In this document: piece after piece, positions 1-9,139 of the stretch | Numbering within the stretch: the first letter of the stretch is position 1 | How the letters are laid out: each line of letters starts with the position of its first letter | Assembly: GCA_947627735.1 (NCBI GenBank) | Contig: CANQXG010000001.1 | Location: forward strand, 16,406-80,405 | Length of the DNA: 64,000 nucleotides | Reading direction: 5' to 3' | Source: an uncultured Oscillospiraceae bacterium | GTDB taxonomy: Bacteria; Bacillota; Clostridia; Oscillospirales; Oscillospiraceae | The notes under the pieces: generated by a model | The model's database searches: none | What the model was told of the DNA's origin: nothing | Seen by the model: the letters and a program-made list of their open reading frames with translations, nothing else | Made by a program: the position numbers and the translations under genes

Positions 1-794
1 ATGGCCGTTGTGAGCGCGCCCACCACGCAGTACAGCAGAAGGTCCACGAGCTGCTGGGCACGGGCGTCATGCTTTTGCGGGTCATACTTCTTCCCCGCCA
101 GAATGCGCAGGAGGAAGGAGTACACCAGCATCCGCCCGAAGCAGACGATAAATTTCATCAGCGACCGCTTGGACTGGCCCATGATGCGCTTTTTGAATGA
201 GATGGGCACCTCTCTGATGGTGATGGCGCCGCCCTTCATGAGCTTCAGCTTCAGGATGAGTTCTTCCGAGATATCAAAGTTCTCGCTGGTGAGATGGAGC
301 TGCCGCAGGTCCGCTGTCCGGCACAGGCGCAGACTGTCGGAAAAGTCATGGACGTTGACGCCGATGCCGATCCGGAAGCAGAAGTTGAGGACCCTGGACA
401 TGATCTGGGAGCTTTTGGCGTCATCCGTGGACCCGCCCGGTATGTACCGCGAGCCGATGACCACGTCCGTGTCGGGCGTCATCGCCTCATACATCTTCGG
501 TATCTGGGTATAGTCCTGGGACCCGTCCGCGTCCAGGATCAGGAACAGCTCCTCGCCGGCATAACGGATGGCGGTCCTGTAGGCGCCGCCGTATCCCGGC
601 TCCTCCTGGTTCACATACTTAGCGCCGAACGCCCGGCACACCTCCGGCGTGTCATCCGTAGGCTCCGCGGAGTCCACGATCAGATATTCCACCCGGTCGA
701 TGACCAGCGGGTCGATGACCTCTTTCAGATCCGGCAGCAGCCATTTCAGGTTTTCCGCCTCGTGATAGGCCAGGATCGTAACAGTCAGTCCCAC
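1..794 (-). CDS. GT2 polyprenyl-phosphate glycosyltransferase fused to GtrA-like membrane domain (3' truncated by window edge)
   Basis: The reverse strand reads as a family-2 glycosyltransferase of the dolichyl-phosphate-mannose synthase/CsbB type, with N-terminal 'VTILAYHEAENL' and the metal/nucleotide motif 'LDADGS'. After about 240 residues a hydrophobic stretch 'LVDLLLYCVVGALTTA' begins that resembles the first helix of a GtrA/GtcA flippase domain, and the window then ends. Such proteins load a sugar on undecaprenyl phosphate and flip it. I chose the GTG at 794 because GGAGG lies 9 nt upstream; it sits 1 nt after the stop of the YfhO gene. The ORF track misses it because the stop lies outside the window. 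The N-terminal GT2 call is firm; the GtrA fusion is inferred from the partial helix. Confidence 0.85.
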   Translation of the reverse strand, partial: MGLTVTILAYHEAENLKWLLPDLKEVIDPLVIDRVEYLIVDSAEPTDDTPEVCRAFGAKYVNQEEPGYGGAYRTAIRYAGEELFLILDADGSQDYTQIPKMYEAMTPDTDVVIGSRYIPGGSTDDAKSSQIMSRVLNFCFRIGIGVNVHDFSDSLRLCRTADLRQLHLTSENFDISEELILKLKLMKGGAITIREVPISFKKRIMGQSKRSLMKFIVCFGRMLVYSFLLRILAGKKYDPQKHDARAQQLVDLLLYCVVGALTTA

Positions 795-795
795 G

Positions 796-3549
796 TCAGC
801 ACGCCTCCATCTGTCCCCTTTTTTTCTTTCTGTCCCGCACCAGCATCCAGATCACGATCCCGGCGCTGCACACCGTCATCACGGCGCCCAGCCTGATGCC
901 CGGCGAACAGTAGTGGAACTCGATGTCGTGGTGGCCCGCCGTCAGGGGCAGGCACATGAACATGTAGTTGCCTTTCAGTATCTCCGCTTTCTCCCCGTCC
1001 ACCGTGGCGGTCCAGCCCTTGCTGTAGGGCACGCTGACGCACAGGATCTTGTCCTTGGACAGGTCCACCGTACCGGTCAGGCTGTTGGCGCCCCAGTGGA
1101 TGTTCTCCAGCGGCTCCGCCCGCAGGGCCTCCACCTGCTCGGGATAGCTGTCCATGGGCAGGGCATACAGTTCGATGTCATCCAGCTGGGAAGTCCCTCT
1201 GTTGGCGAGTGTGATCGTCAGCGACGTGCGCTCCTGGTCGCTGTAGCCCAGATTTATCAGGTAATCCTCCTGGCCCTCGTAATAGGCGCTGTTAGAAGTA
1301 CAGAGCGTAAAAGTACGGGAAACGCCTCCACACAGCACGCTCACAGAAGCCAATGAATCCGTGACAAGTCCTTTCAGCCGCACATATCCCTCCACACCGC
1401 CAGGCATCGAGAACGAGAGCACGAGCCTGCTGTTGTCCCTATCGGCCCGCAGCTGTCCGTCCTCCCATGCGCAGCCGTCGTAAGTGATCTCAAAGGGGAC
1501 AGGCTTTTCGTCAAACGCCACGCTGCCCGCTCTCAGGTCCGTCGGCTCCTCCAGGGCCACTGTCTGGAGCATGGCCTCCCGTTTCTGAAGGCCGTTCATG
1601 GCGTTCAGCTCTTCATAGGATATCGTGGAATCATAGGTATATCCCCAGGGGAGAGCATAATCATTCTCGTAAATGCAATTTCCGTTGTCCGTTGTTTCTA
1701 TCAAGCTATATCCATAGGGGACATAGGCTGTATTATTCTCTTTTTCAAAATGATACTTTTCCGATAGCAATGTCCCAACGCTGGTCGATTGGCCTGTATT
1801 GAGTATCTTAAAATATACTCCACAGCTCCACTGCTCCAGACCAGTCCAGAAATCGGCGACCGCTGACGGCAGCAGCGAACTATAATCCAGCATCGTGGGG
1901 ATCTGCCATACGCCGGCTGTAAGCGGAACATAAGAAGTGCTGTCTGTCCTTCCCTGCGGCTCGTCCAGCAAATAGGGTTCCAGCTCTCTCTCCGCTACGT
2001 TCTGCAAATAGGCATTTTCATAACCGGCATCAAAGGTAAAGGTGGCCCACCCGACCATGTTCGGTAAAAACTTATAAAGTCCGATCGTGGCCATATTTGC
2101 CGCGATCAGCAATACGATGACGGCCACGCGGATATCGGCGTACATCCTCTCCCGTTTCGCATAGAGCCTGTTTTTTGACCGCTTAGTACCGGGCATGTTG
2201 AGTTCCGGACCGCTCACGATCGCCAGCGCGGCCAGCGTCGCGGCCAAAAAGATCGCTCCCACATATATGTAAGCCGGCGGTTTTGCTTTCTTCAAATAGA
2301 ACAGATTTATGAACAGCAGCGCGGCCATGTAGCATCCGGTGACCGCGATACACATCGTCCGCTGCCGCCCGGAAAACTTCATCAACTGGGGAAGCATCTC
2401 CACCGTGATATATGCGATCAGCAATATCAGGCCAAATGTCCATCGGGATGACGGGTATTGAAAGCCGTTCATCATCATGCTTCCGGCGGGCAGGATATAG
2501 AACAGCAGCCCCACGATCAGCAGCAGCTTCAGCGCTCTCTTTCCCTTGGACAGCATCAATCCGACCAGCGCGAACAGGCAGACTGCCGCAACTGAGAGCA
2601 TGGTGTCACTTGCCGCCGGCACGATCAGTTGGATGATCCTGTTCCAATAAATACTGGCCGCATACAGCCACTGAAATCCCGCGACATGACCATATCTCCC
2701 GGCGTCCAGAAATACCGCCGCCGCGGGGACAAACACGACAGCCGCCAGCCCGAGGCCAAGGGCATAGCCCCCGACGGCACGGAGGACCGTTTTAACAAGT
2801 CCGCGTCCGCCGCTCTCCCGGAACATGCAGTACGCTCTGACCAGCCCATAAACGCCGATCATGATCGTTATCTCGTACAGGAAGTAGTAGCTGCACAGCC
2901 CGCCATAAAATGTGGCAAATATGAGCGTATACGGCCTCTCCTTCCGCAGGACCTTTTCCACGCCCACGACCATCAGCGGCAGGACGATCATCGGACTGAC
3001 AAAATACGGATGCGTGGAAACGGCATACAGTGCGATCCCGCTGAAGCAGTAGATCATACTGCCCGCAAGACTGACCCCCCCCCGCTTGTTAAAATAGTCA
3101 CAAAGATATAGGAAGCTCAATCCGGCAAGGTACAGTCTGAAAAAATCAATGAAAGTGTAGGCGAACTCCCCGTATTTCGTCAGGACCAGCGCGGCGAGAA
3201 GGGAGATCGGGTCCGTATCTCCGTGCGGGTTCAGCGTCCCGATCACATCACTTCCCATGCCCATGCTCAGATCGAACATCGGCACCCCGAACTTCCCGTG
3301 CAGCGCATTGAGGATCACCCGCCGCACTGCCCTGGCGGTATAGATCAGGAATCTGTAATGCTGGTCCCGCGCGTCACCGGCTTTCATAATCGTTCGCGCC
3401 TCGGCCCAAAAGGGACTGAATATGCATACCGAGAGCAGCAGGAAAAGCACGGTGTACATCCCGTACCATATCCATGTCCGCCTGCGGCGCGAACTTAAAT
3501 CCCAGCGTTCCGTCAGCCGGTCATAGGTATTAAAACAGCGATCCGTCAT
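796..3549 (-). CDS. YfhO-family multi-spanning membrane protein (GT-C-type glycosyltransferase), copy 1
   Basis: About 917 residues with many hydrophobic helices in the first two thirds and a soluble beta-rich C-terminal domain, the layout of YfhO proteins. In Bacillus and Listeria, YfhO works with a CsbB-type GT2 and a GtcA flippase to put sugars on lipoteichoic acid; the neighbouring GT2-GtrA gene fits that trio. I chose the second Met (MTDRC) at 3549, 1 nt after the upstream stop, because GGAGGAG lies 8 nt before it. The last ~110 residues are almost identical to copy 2, while the rest is diverged. A run of nine G (C9 on the plus strand, 3075-3083) lies in the coding sequence after residue ~155. 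Confidence 0.85.
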   Translation of the reverse strand: MTDRCFNTYDRLTERWDLSSRRRRTWIWYGMYTVLFLLLSVCIFSPFWAEARTIMKAGDARDQHYRFLIYTARAVRRVILNALHGKFGVPMFDLSMGMGSDVIGTLNPHGDTDPISLLAALVLTKYGEFAYTFIDFFRLYLAGLSFLYLCDYFNKRGGVSLAGSMIYCFSGIALYAVSTHPYFVSPMIVLPLMVVGVEKVLRKERPYTLIFATFYGGLCSYYFLYEITIMIGVYGLVRAYCMFRESGGRGLVKTVLRAVGGYALGLGLAAVVFVPAAAVFLDAGRYGHVAGFQWLYAASIYWNRIIQLIVPAASDTMLSVAAVCLFALVGLMLSKGKRALKLLLIVGLLFYILPAGSMMMNGFQYPSSRWTFGLILLIAYITVEMLPQLMKFSGRQRTMCIAVTGCYMAALLFINLFYLKKAKPPAYIYVGAIFLAATLAALAIVSGPELNMPGTKRSKNRLYAKRERMYADIRVAVIVLLIAANMATIGLYKFLPNMVGWATFTFDAGYENAYLQNVAERELEPYLLDEPQGRTDSTSYVPLTAGVWQIPTMLDYSSLLPSAVADFWTGLEQWSCGVYFKILNTGQSTSVGTLLSEKYHFEKENNTAYVPYGYSLIETTDNGNCIYENDYALPWGYTYDSTISYEELNAMNGLQKREAMLQTVALEEPTDLRAGSVAFDEKPVPFEITYDGCAWEDGQLRADRDNSRLVLSFSMPGGVEGYVRLKGLVTDSLASVSVLCGGVSRTFTLCTSNSAYYEGQEDYLINLGYSDQERTSLTITLANRGTSQLDDIELYALPMDSYPEQVEALRAEPLENIHWGANSLTGTVDLSKDKILCVSVPYSKGWTATVDGEKAEILKGNYMFMCLPLTAGHHDIEFHYCSPGIRLGAVMTVCSAGIVIWMLVRDRKKKRGQMEAC
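3075..3083. repeat. C9/G9 homopolymer tract inside YfhO copy 1
   Basis: Nine consecutive C on the plus strand (G9 on the coding strand) encode part of '..KRGGV..'. The reading frame is open in this sequence. The paralogue at 3551-6292 has no such run at the matching place. Runs of this length are slippage-prone in many bacteria, so it could switch the gene on and off. Confidence 0.9.
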
Positions 3550-3550
3550 C

Positions 3551-6292
3551 TTATTTCTCCTCCGAACTACCATTCACGGCGGCCCTTCGTTTTTTTCTGT
3601 CCCAGAGCAGCATGTAAGCCACGATCCCGGTACAGCACACCGTCATCACGGCGCCCAGCCTGATGCCCGGCGAACAGTAGTGGAACTCGATGTCATGGTG
3701 GCCCGCCGTCAGGGGCAGGCACATGAACATGTAGTTGCCTTTCAGTATCTCCGCTTTCTCTCCGTCCACCGTGGCGGTCCAGCCCTTGCTGTAGGGCACG
3801 CTGACGCACAGGATCTTGTCCTTGGACAGGTCCACCGTGCCGGTCAGGCTGTCGGTCCCCCAGTGGATATTCTCCATAGGCTCCGCCCGCAGGGCCTCCA
3901 CCTGCTCCGGGTAATCATCCATCGGCAGGGCATACAGTTCGATGTCCTCCAACCGAAACGTGCCTTTATCGGGGAAGGTGATCGACAAAGAGTCGCGTTT
4001 CTGGTCGCTGTAGCTCAGATTAAAGAGGTAATCTTCCCGTCCGATATAGTGAGAACTAGATTTCATGGTCGCCTTCAGCGTCCTGGATATGGGGCCGCAA
4101 TCCATTTGTATAGTGATCTCTTTGTTTACTGTGTCATAACCGATCAGACGGACATAACCCTCCACGCTTTCGGGCATATCAAAATGCAGAATGATCTTGG
4201 AGCCTGCACCGTCAACCTTGAGCTGACCGTCCTCCCATGAACAACCTTCACACTCCACCTCGTAAGGCAGTTCCGTTTCCGCAAACTCGATCTCGCACCC
4301 ATCCTCCCAGGACGCTCCCTCCTCCAGCGCGATCGCCTGGAGCATGGCCTGCTGCTTTTGGATCCCATTCAGACCGTCCAGCTGTTCATACGAGATGGCG
4401 TTGTCATAGGTATATCCCCAGGGAAGGGCGTACTCGTTCTCAAAGATGAGGTTGCCCTTTGCCGTTTCCTCGATCAGCCTGTATCCATAGGCCGCATAGG
4501 CGGCCCTGTTTGCGGGTTCCACCTGATACTTTTCCGACAGAAGGGTCCCGGCGATGGTCTGCTGGCTCGTGTCTGAAATGCTGAAATAGAAGGGACACCA
4601 CTCGGTATGCTCTATCGCCTGCCAGAAATCCGACACATCGCCCAGCATCAGAGAGTTGTACTCCAGCATTCCCGGGATCATCCATACAGAGGACGCATTT
4701 CTGAAAAATATCGAACCATCTCCCCTGCCGCTCGGATCGTCCAGCAAATACGGCTCCAGCTCCCGCTCAAGCTGCCGGGTCTCCCCCGTAACACGGGATA
4801 TCTCCGTGCCGGACACCGCATGATTCTTGGTATAGTTCCCCTGATCCGCCGCGAGATAATAGATCCCGTTCGCAGCAACATTGGCAACGACGAGCACGGT
4901 GCACACAGCGATCCGCAGCGTCTGCCCGGTCCGCTTCCCGGCCTGCCGCCCGGCAGGCCGGGGCGCCACATCCCCGATCAGGACAAGAAGCGTCATCACG
5001 AGAAACGCGACGGCGGACAGGATATAGGGAAGCGTCCGGATCTGCTTCACAAAGAGCACCGCCGCCATATAAATGCATGCCAGGCATACACATATGGTCC
5101 TTTGCTTAACGGACATGTCCATGAGTTCCGGCAGCTCGTATACCACGACAAAGGAGAGCAGCAGGGCCAGACCAAAGACCCAGCGCTCACTGGGATACTG
5201 AAAGCCGTTCATAAAGGTGTTCCCGATCGGCGTCAGGAACACGGCGAACAAAACGACGGTCAGGGCCTTCAGCGTCCTTTTCCGCCGGGAGCACAGAAGG
5301 AGCACTACAGCGAACAAACTGATCGCGGCAAGCCCCAAGACGACCGGCGCCGCCATCTGTACTCTGATCATGTTGAATATCCGATTCAATATTTCTCGGG
5401 CACTGTACAGTATCGGTATCCGATTGCGCTCGCCGGACCTCGCCGACTGCAGGAAATTCGTGGCAGCCGGCAGAAACACGACCGCCGCCATGCCAAGGCC
5501 AATACCGTATCCCCACGCGGCACGCCAGGCGGCAAGAACGAGTTCTTTCAGCTTTTTCGTTCTATAGATGTCGAAAAGCCGGATGAGTGCGTATATCCCC
5601 ACCAGGATCGTCATCATGTAAAAATGGTAAAAGCTGCACAGCCCGGCGTAGAAGGTCGCGAAGATGAGCACGTACGGTCTCTCCCGCCGCAGGACCTTTT
5701 CCATGCCCACGACCAGGAGCGGGAGCGTTATCATGGGCGTGACGAAATAGGGATGAAACGTGCTCGAATACATCGCGTATCCGCAAAAGCAGTAGATCAC
5801 GCTGCCGATCAGGGCCGCCCAATCCTTGCACCTGAACGTATGGCAGAGGTAGAGAAAGCTCAGTCCGGCGAGGTACAGCCGCAGGAAAATGAGGAACGTA
5901 TAGGTATATTCACCGTATCTGGTGGGGACCAGCGCCGCGATGAGCATGAGCGGATCGGTATAGCCATGGGGATTCAGAACACCGATCACGTCATTCCCCA
6001 AACCGAGGCTCAGTCCGAAAAGAGGAAAAGAAAAGTCCCCTTTCAGCAGGCTCAGGACAACACGCCGCACACTCCTCCCCAGATACAGCATGAAGGGAAA
6101 ATGCTGCGATCTTCCGTCGCCCGTTTCTATAAACGATTTATGCCCGACTATAAGCGGACTGTATGCCAGCGCGGCCGCCACTATAAACAGCGCCGCATAC
6201 GCCGCGATCAGCAGCCATATCCTCCTGCGGCGGGAGCTGCGGTCATACCGATCCGCCAGACGCCCGCAGGTATTTTCCAGCCTCTCTATCAT
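3551..6292 (-). CDS. YfhO-family multi-spanning membrane protein (GT-C-type glycosyltransferase), copy 2
   Basis: A 913-residue paralogue of the next gene, with the same plan: an N-terminal cytosolic Arg-rich segment (SSRRRRIW), about a dozen membrane helices, then an extracytoplasmic domain and a final helix. The start at 6292 follows GGGGGAG at 4-5 nt. Its C-terminal ~110 residues match copy 1 nearly letter for letter, including 'LTGTVDLSKDKILCVSVPYS'. The two genes are 1 nt apart and surely co-transcribed. The likely role is transfer of an undecaprenyl-phosphate-linked sugar to a wall or capsule polymer outside the membrane. The specificity of either copy cannot be read from the sequence. 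Confidence 0.85.
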   Translation of the reverse strand: MIERLENTCGRLADRYDRSSRRRRIWLLIAAYAALFIVAAALAYSPLIVGHKSFIETGDGRSQHFPFMLYLGRSVRRVVLSLLKGDFSFPLFGLSLGLGNDVIGVLNPHGYTDPLMLIAALVPTRYGEYTYTFLIFLRLYLAGLSFLYLCHTFRCKDWAALIGSVIYCFCGYAMYSSTFHPYFVTPMITLPLLVVGMEKVLRRERPYVLIFATFYAGLCSFYHFYMMTILVGIYALIRLFDIYRTKKLKELVLAAWRAAWGYGIGLGMAAVVFLPAATNFLQSARSGERNRIPILYSAREILNRIFNMIRVQMAAPVVLGLAAISLFAVVLLLCSRRKRTLKALTVVLFAVFLTPIGNTFMNGFQYPSERWVFGLALLLSFVVVYELPELMDMSVKQRTICVCLACIYMAAVLFVKQIRTLPYILSAVAFLVMTLLVLIGDVAPRPAGRQAGKRTGQTLRIAVCTVLVVANVAANGIYYLAADQGNYTKNHAVSGTEISRVTGETRQLERELEPYLLDDPSGRGDGSIFFRNASSVWMIPGMLEYNSLMLGDVSDFWQAIEHTEWCPFYFSISDTSQQTIAGTLLSEKYQVEPANRAAYAAYGYRLIEETAKGNLIFENEYALPWGYTYDNAISYEQLDGLNGIQKQQAMLQAIALEEGASWEDGCEIEFAETELPYEVECEGCSWEDGQLKVDGAGSKIILHFDMPESVEGYVRLIGYDTVNKEITIQMDCGPISRTLKATMKSSSHYIGREDYLFNLSYSDQKRDSLSITFPDKGTFRLEDIELYALPMDDYPEQVEALRAEPMENIHWGTDSLTGTVDLSKDKILCVSVPYSKGWTATVDGEKAEILKGNYMFMCLPLTAGHHDIEFHYCSPGIRLGAVMTVCCTGIVAYMLLWDRKKRRAAVNGSSEEK

Positions 6293-6360
6293 TTTTCTCC
6301 CCCTGTTTCACTTGATCCCGCGACGCTGCCACCGGGACATCCGGCCATAACATACCGTAA

Positions 6361-9111
6361 TCATTTCAAATCGATAGAGTCAAAATCCACCCGCGGGAAC
6401 ACCTCAAGCGCTCCGCCCCTTGTGGCGTTAAAGATCTTGACCCCGTTCTCTCCGGCGACTTTCGCCATATATTCGTAGCCATTCTGCATAAGACGGGTGC
6501 TGTGATCCTGAAGTCTCTGTCGTCCGGGCGTATGCCGCTGCATCTCGTCGATATCAGTTTCAACAACATGGATCTTTCCGTTTGAACCGGAATAGTCACA
6601 ATCGACGCCCAAAAGGTATATCTCTGTGAATCCCATATACATAGCTATCTCGATCGCCGCATTTGTGACAGTAAACAGGTCATATAATGCGATCGATATA
6701 TCGCCGCATCTCTTCATATGCTTCGTCAGCATTCGATTCCGTGTGTGATTGCCAAAATGGATATGCAGGAATCTCTCTTTGCCCGTTAATTTACTGAGTT
6801 TAAGTCTGGACGAGAGATAGGCTTCTCTTTGCGGGATCTCCCCTTCTGAAACGACCCCCTGCTTCATACTGTTGATGAATCGCTCATGCCCCTTTGCGTC
6901 GATACACGTATAGTACGTCGGCCTCCAATCTGTCTTGTCAAATAACAGAAAAACGCTGTTGGAGGCAAATGTATACTCATTTTTTAGCCGCTCCAGGTCC
7001 TCGACCCTCAAACTCGGCCCCAGTCCGATCACAAAGCATCGCTCGCCGGCATGTCTGCCGCGTGCCTGCCGGATCGCCGTCATTCTGGGGTCCAATCCGC
7101 TCAGATGCAGCCAGCTCAGGACTCTGCATGCGGCGATCTTCAGATGTGTGTCCCATGACGCCCGGAACGAGAAAGGGGGCGGATTGAAAATTTTATATGT
7201 GCGGCTCCATATCCTGGGGAAATGTTTTTTTAACCACTGCGCTTTGGGGGGCGGCGGCGCGACCGACAGCTTGCCCTTTGGGGCGACGAGAGCGGCACTT
7301 CCCGCTGGCAGCGGCTCCAGATGGAGATACCCGCGCCAATAATCTTCTGTTATCAATTCCGTGTACCGGGACCTGTATTCGGCGCTCACTTCACCAAGAC
7401 GCTTGTAGATGAGCCTGCGGACCCTGAAGTAGTGATCGATGGTACGGAACAGTTCAATGTAGCTTTTCTCCGTCACGATCCCGGTGTCATTGGTTTGGTT
7501 ATACTGGATCGCCTGTTTTACCTTATAAAAGTTGATCGGTCTGCAGGACAGCAGCGAAACTGTGACAATACGCCTGGACTTGGTCAGCCACCCGTTTAGG
7601 GTGATCTTCCTCCGTATTTTCCTCCACTTGCTTTCGTTGAATTTGAAACTTGCAAGGAATTGCGGGTAGTTGATCTGTTGGGGCAGCTCGTCAACCTTGA
7701 CCGGTCGATATCCCAGCCCGGACACCTCTTTGTGCAGCTCGATCGGGTCCTGTTCCTTCAGCCAATCCACACCCCGGCAAAAATCTTCAACGCCCCGCAG
7801 CATTTGTTCCACCTCGCCATAGCGGAAGCGGAGCACCGACTGGACAGCTCTGTTCCGGATATACCGGATAAGGCGCTTTTCTCCTATCTCGCTGCCGGTA
7901 TAGTGGATGGCATTGGCGATCAGGGCGTTGCGCATGTCATAGTAGTGATAGGCACCTGGATAGGAGGCGCCAAATGAGTGCCAGACACCTACGCCGTGGA
8001 TAAAAATGACCGGCGCGCCACTTCTCAGGCCATACTCGACGTCGTCCCGGTGGATAAAGATAGGAAGCGGTAAACCAATTCTCCGGACGACCGAAAGCGG
8101 AACACAGCAAAACGTCCATGGGGAATACTGGACCCTCTCCTCGATCTCGTTGCTCAGCAGGTCGTTCAAGCGCGTCAGATCATATTTGTCCTTAACATGG
8201 GTCTGTTTCCCGAAGCCGCCGTTCCAGCAATCCCCTCGTGTGTGCTGTATCTTCATATCTTCCAGGCGCATCGTCGCCCCGCCCACGGAACAATGTCTGT
8301 ATTTGGACTTCAGGCAGCATAGAAATGCGTACGTCCGGGAGAAAATGTCCGGCTCAAAGACGATATCATCATCTGTAAACAGAACGTGGGTGAATTTCGT
8401 CGGTCCATAGTGCAGGATCTCGATCAGCGACCTGGTAAAGCCGCCTGTGCCCCCGACGTTCATATTCTTAAATATGTGAACATGCTCGTTCGACAGTTCA
8501 GATGCGTCCAGCGTGCAGCCGTTGTCGGAAACGAAAACATCCATATTCCCGCATGTCGGAGCACCCGGGTCGTCTATCACTTCCCTGTTGAGAGAATCCA
8601 GGTTTTTCTTAAGGTATTTTTCCCTTTTATATGTGCAGATCGCAATGCCTATCCTGACATCATTCTGTTTGGCCTCAGCCAAAGTCGTATAATAGTTTCC
8701 GCCATATATAAACGTTTCCTTCTTCTTTGCCTGTACCGCAAAATAATACAAGCCGGCGGAACAGTCCATCGGGAAAGAAAGCGATATGTTCTCCCGTTCG
8801 CGCAGATGAAATGATCTTGCTTGGAGCATCTTCGTGCGGACCGTATTATTGATCTTTTCAGCGTGCATCAGTGTTACCGTAAAATCACCGCATGCATCCA
8901 ATTCAACACTCAGATCATCAATACATGTATATTTTTTCCACTTTCCAATAGAAAACGAGCCAAAAAGCGTGTCAAATGTTACCGCGTCGCCTTCGTTCAA
9001 TGTCAGGCGCTGCTCGGTAATATCGTAAGCGTTCTTATTTGAACAGCGAAAGTACAAGTCATTGATCGTGCATGTTTCTATGCGCGGCAATAAAATTTTC
9101 TGCAATATCAT
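6361..9111 (-). CDS. Bifunctional GlfT2-like glycosyltransferase fused to DUF115 (MptE-like) domain
   Basis: A 916-residue protein. Residues ~1-130 look like the beta-rich N-terminal domain of galactofuranosyltransferase GlfT2. Residues ~150-430 are a GT2 catalytic domain with 'GGTGGFTRS' and the acidic 'FTDDDIVF', plus the downstream 'HRDDVEYGLR' and 'GVGVWH' seen in GlfT2 relatives. From residue ~688 a second domain starts with 'CFVIGLGPSLRVEDL' and continues to 'LLGVDCDYSG', typical of DUF115/MptE-like proteins found in glycan and flagellin-glycosylation loci. The gene sits next to UDP-galactopyranose mutase, which makes the UDP-Galf donor. Its AT content is visibly higher than that of downstream housekeeping genes, suggesting transfer. 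Confidence 0.82.
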   Translation of the reverse strand: MILQKILLPRIETCTINDLYFRCSNKNAYDITEQRLTLNEGDAVTFDTLFGSFSIGKWKKYTCIDDLSVELDACGDFTVTLMHAEKINNTVRTKMLQARSFHLRERENISLSFPMDCSAGLYYFAVQAKKKETFIYGGNYYTTLAEAKQNDVRIGIAICTYKREKYLKKNLDSLNREVIDDPGAPTCGNMDVFVSDNGCTLDASELSNEHVHIFKNMNVGGTGGFTRSLIEILHYGPTKFTHVLFTDDDIVFEPDIFSRTYAFLCCLKSKYRHCSVGGATMRLEDMKIQHTRGDCWNGGFGKQTHVKDKYDLTRLNDLLSNEIEERVQYSPWTFCCVPLSVVRRIGLPLPIFIHRDDVEYGLRSGAPVIFIHGVGVWHSFGASYPGAYHYYDMRNALIANAIHYTGSEIGEKRLIRYIRNRAVQSVLRFRYGEVEQMLRGVEDFCRGVDWLKEQDPIELHKEVSGLGYRPVKVDELPQQINYPQFLASFKFNESKWRKIRRKITLNGWLTKSRRIVTVSLLSCRPINFYKVKQAIQYNQTNDTGIVTEKSYIELFRTIDHYFRVRRLIYKRLGEVSAEYRSRYTELITEDYWRGYLHLEPLPAGSAALVAPKGKLSVAPPPPKAQWLKKHFPRIWSRTYKIFNPPPFSFRASWDTHLKIAACRVLSWLHLSGLDPRMTAIRQARGRHAGERCFVIGLGPSLRVEDLERLKNEYTFASNSVFLLFDKTDWRPTYYTCIDAKGHERFINSMKQGVVSEGEIPQREAYLSSRLKLSKLTGKERFLHIHFGNHTRNRMLTKHMKRCGDISIALYDLFTVTNAAIEIAMYMGFTEIYLLGVDCDYSGSNGKIHVVETDIDEMQRHTPGRQRLQDHSTRLMQNGYEYMAKVAGENGVKIFNATRGGALEVFPRVDFDSIDLK

Positions 9112-9139
9112 GTTCCGGTGTTTGCTCCTTCTGTCTTTG

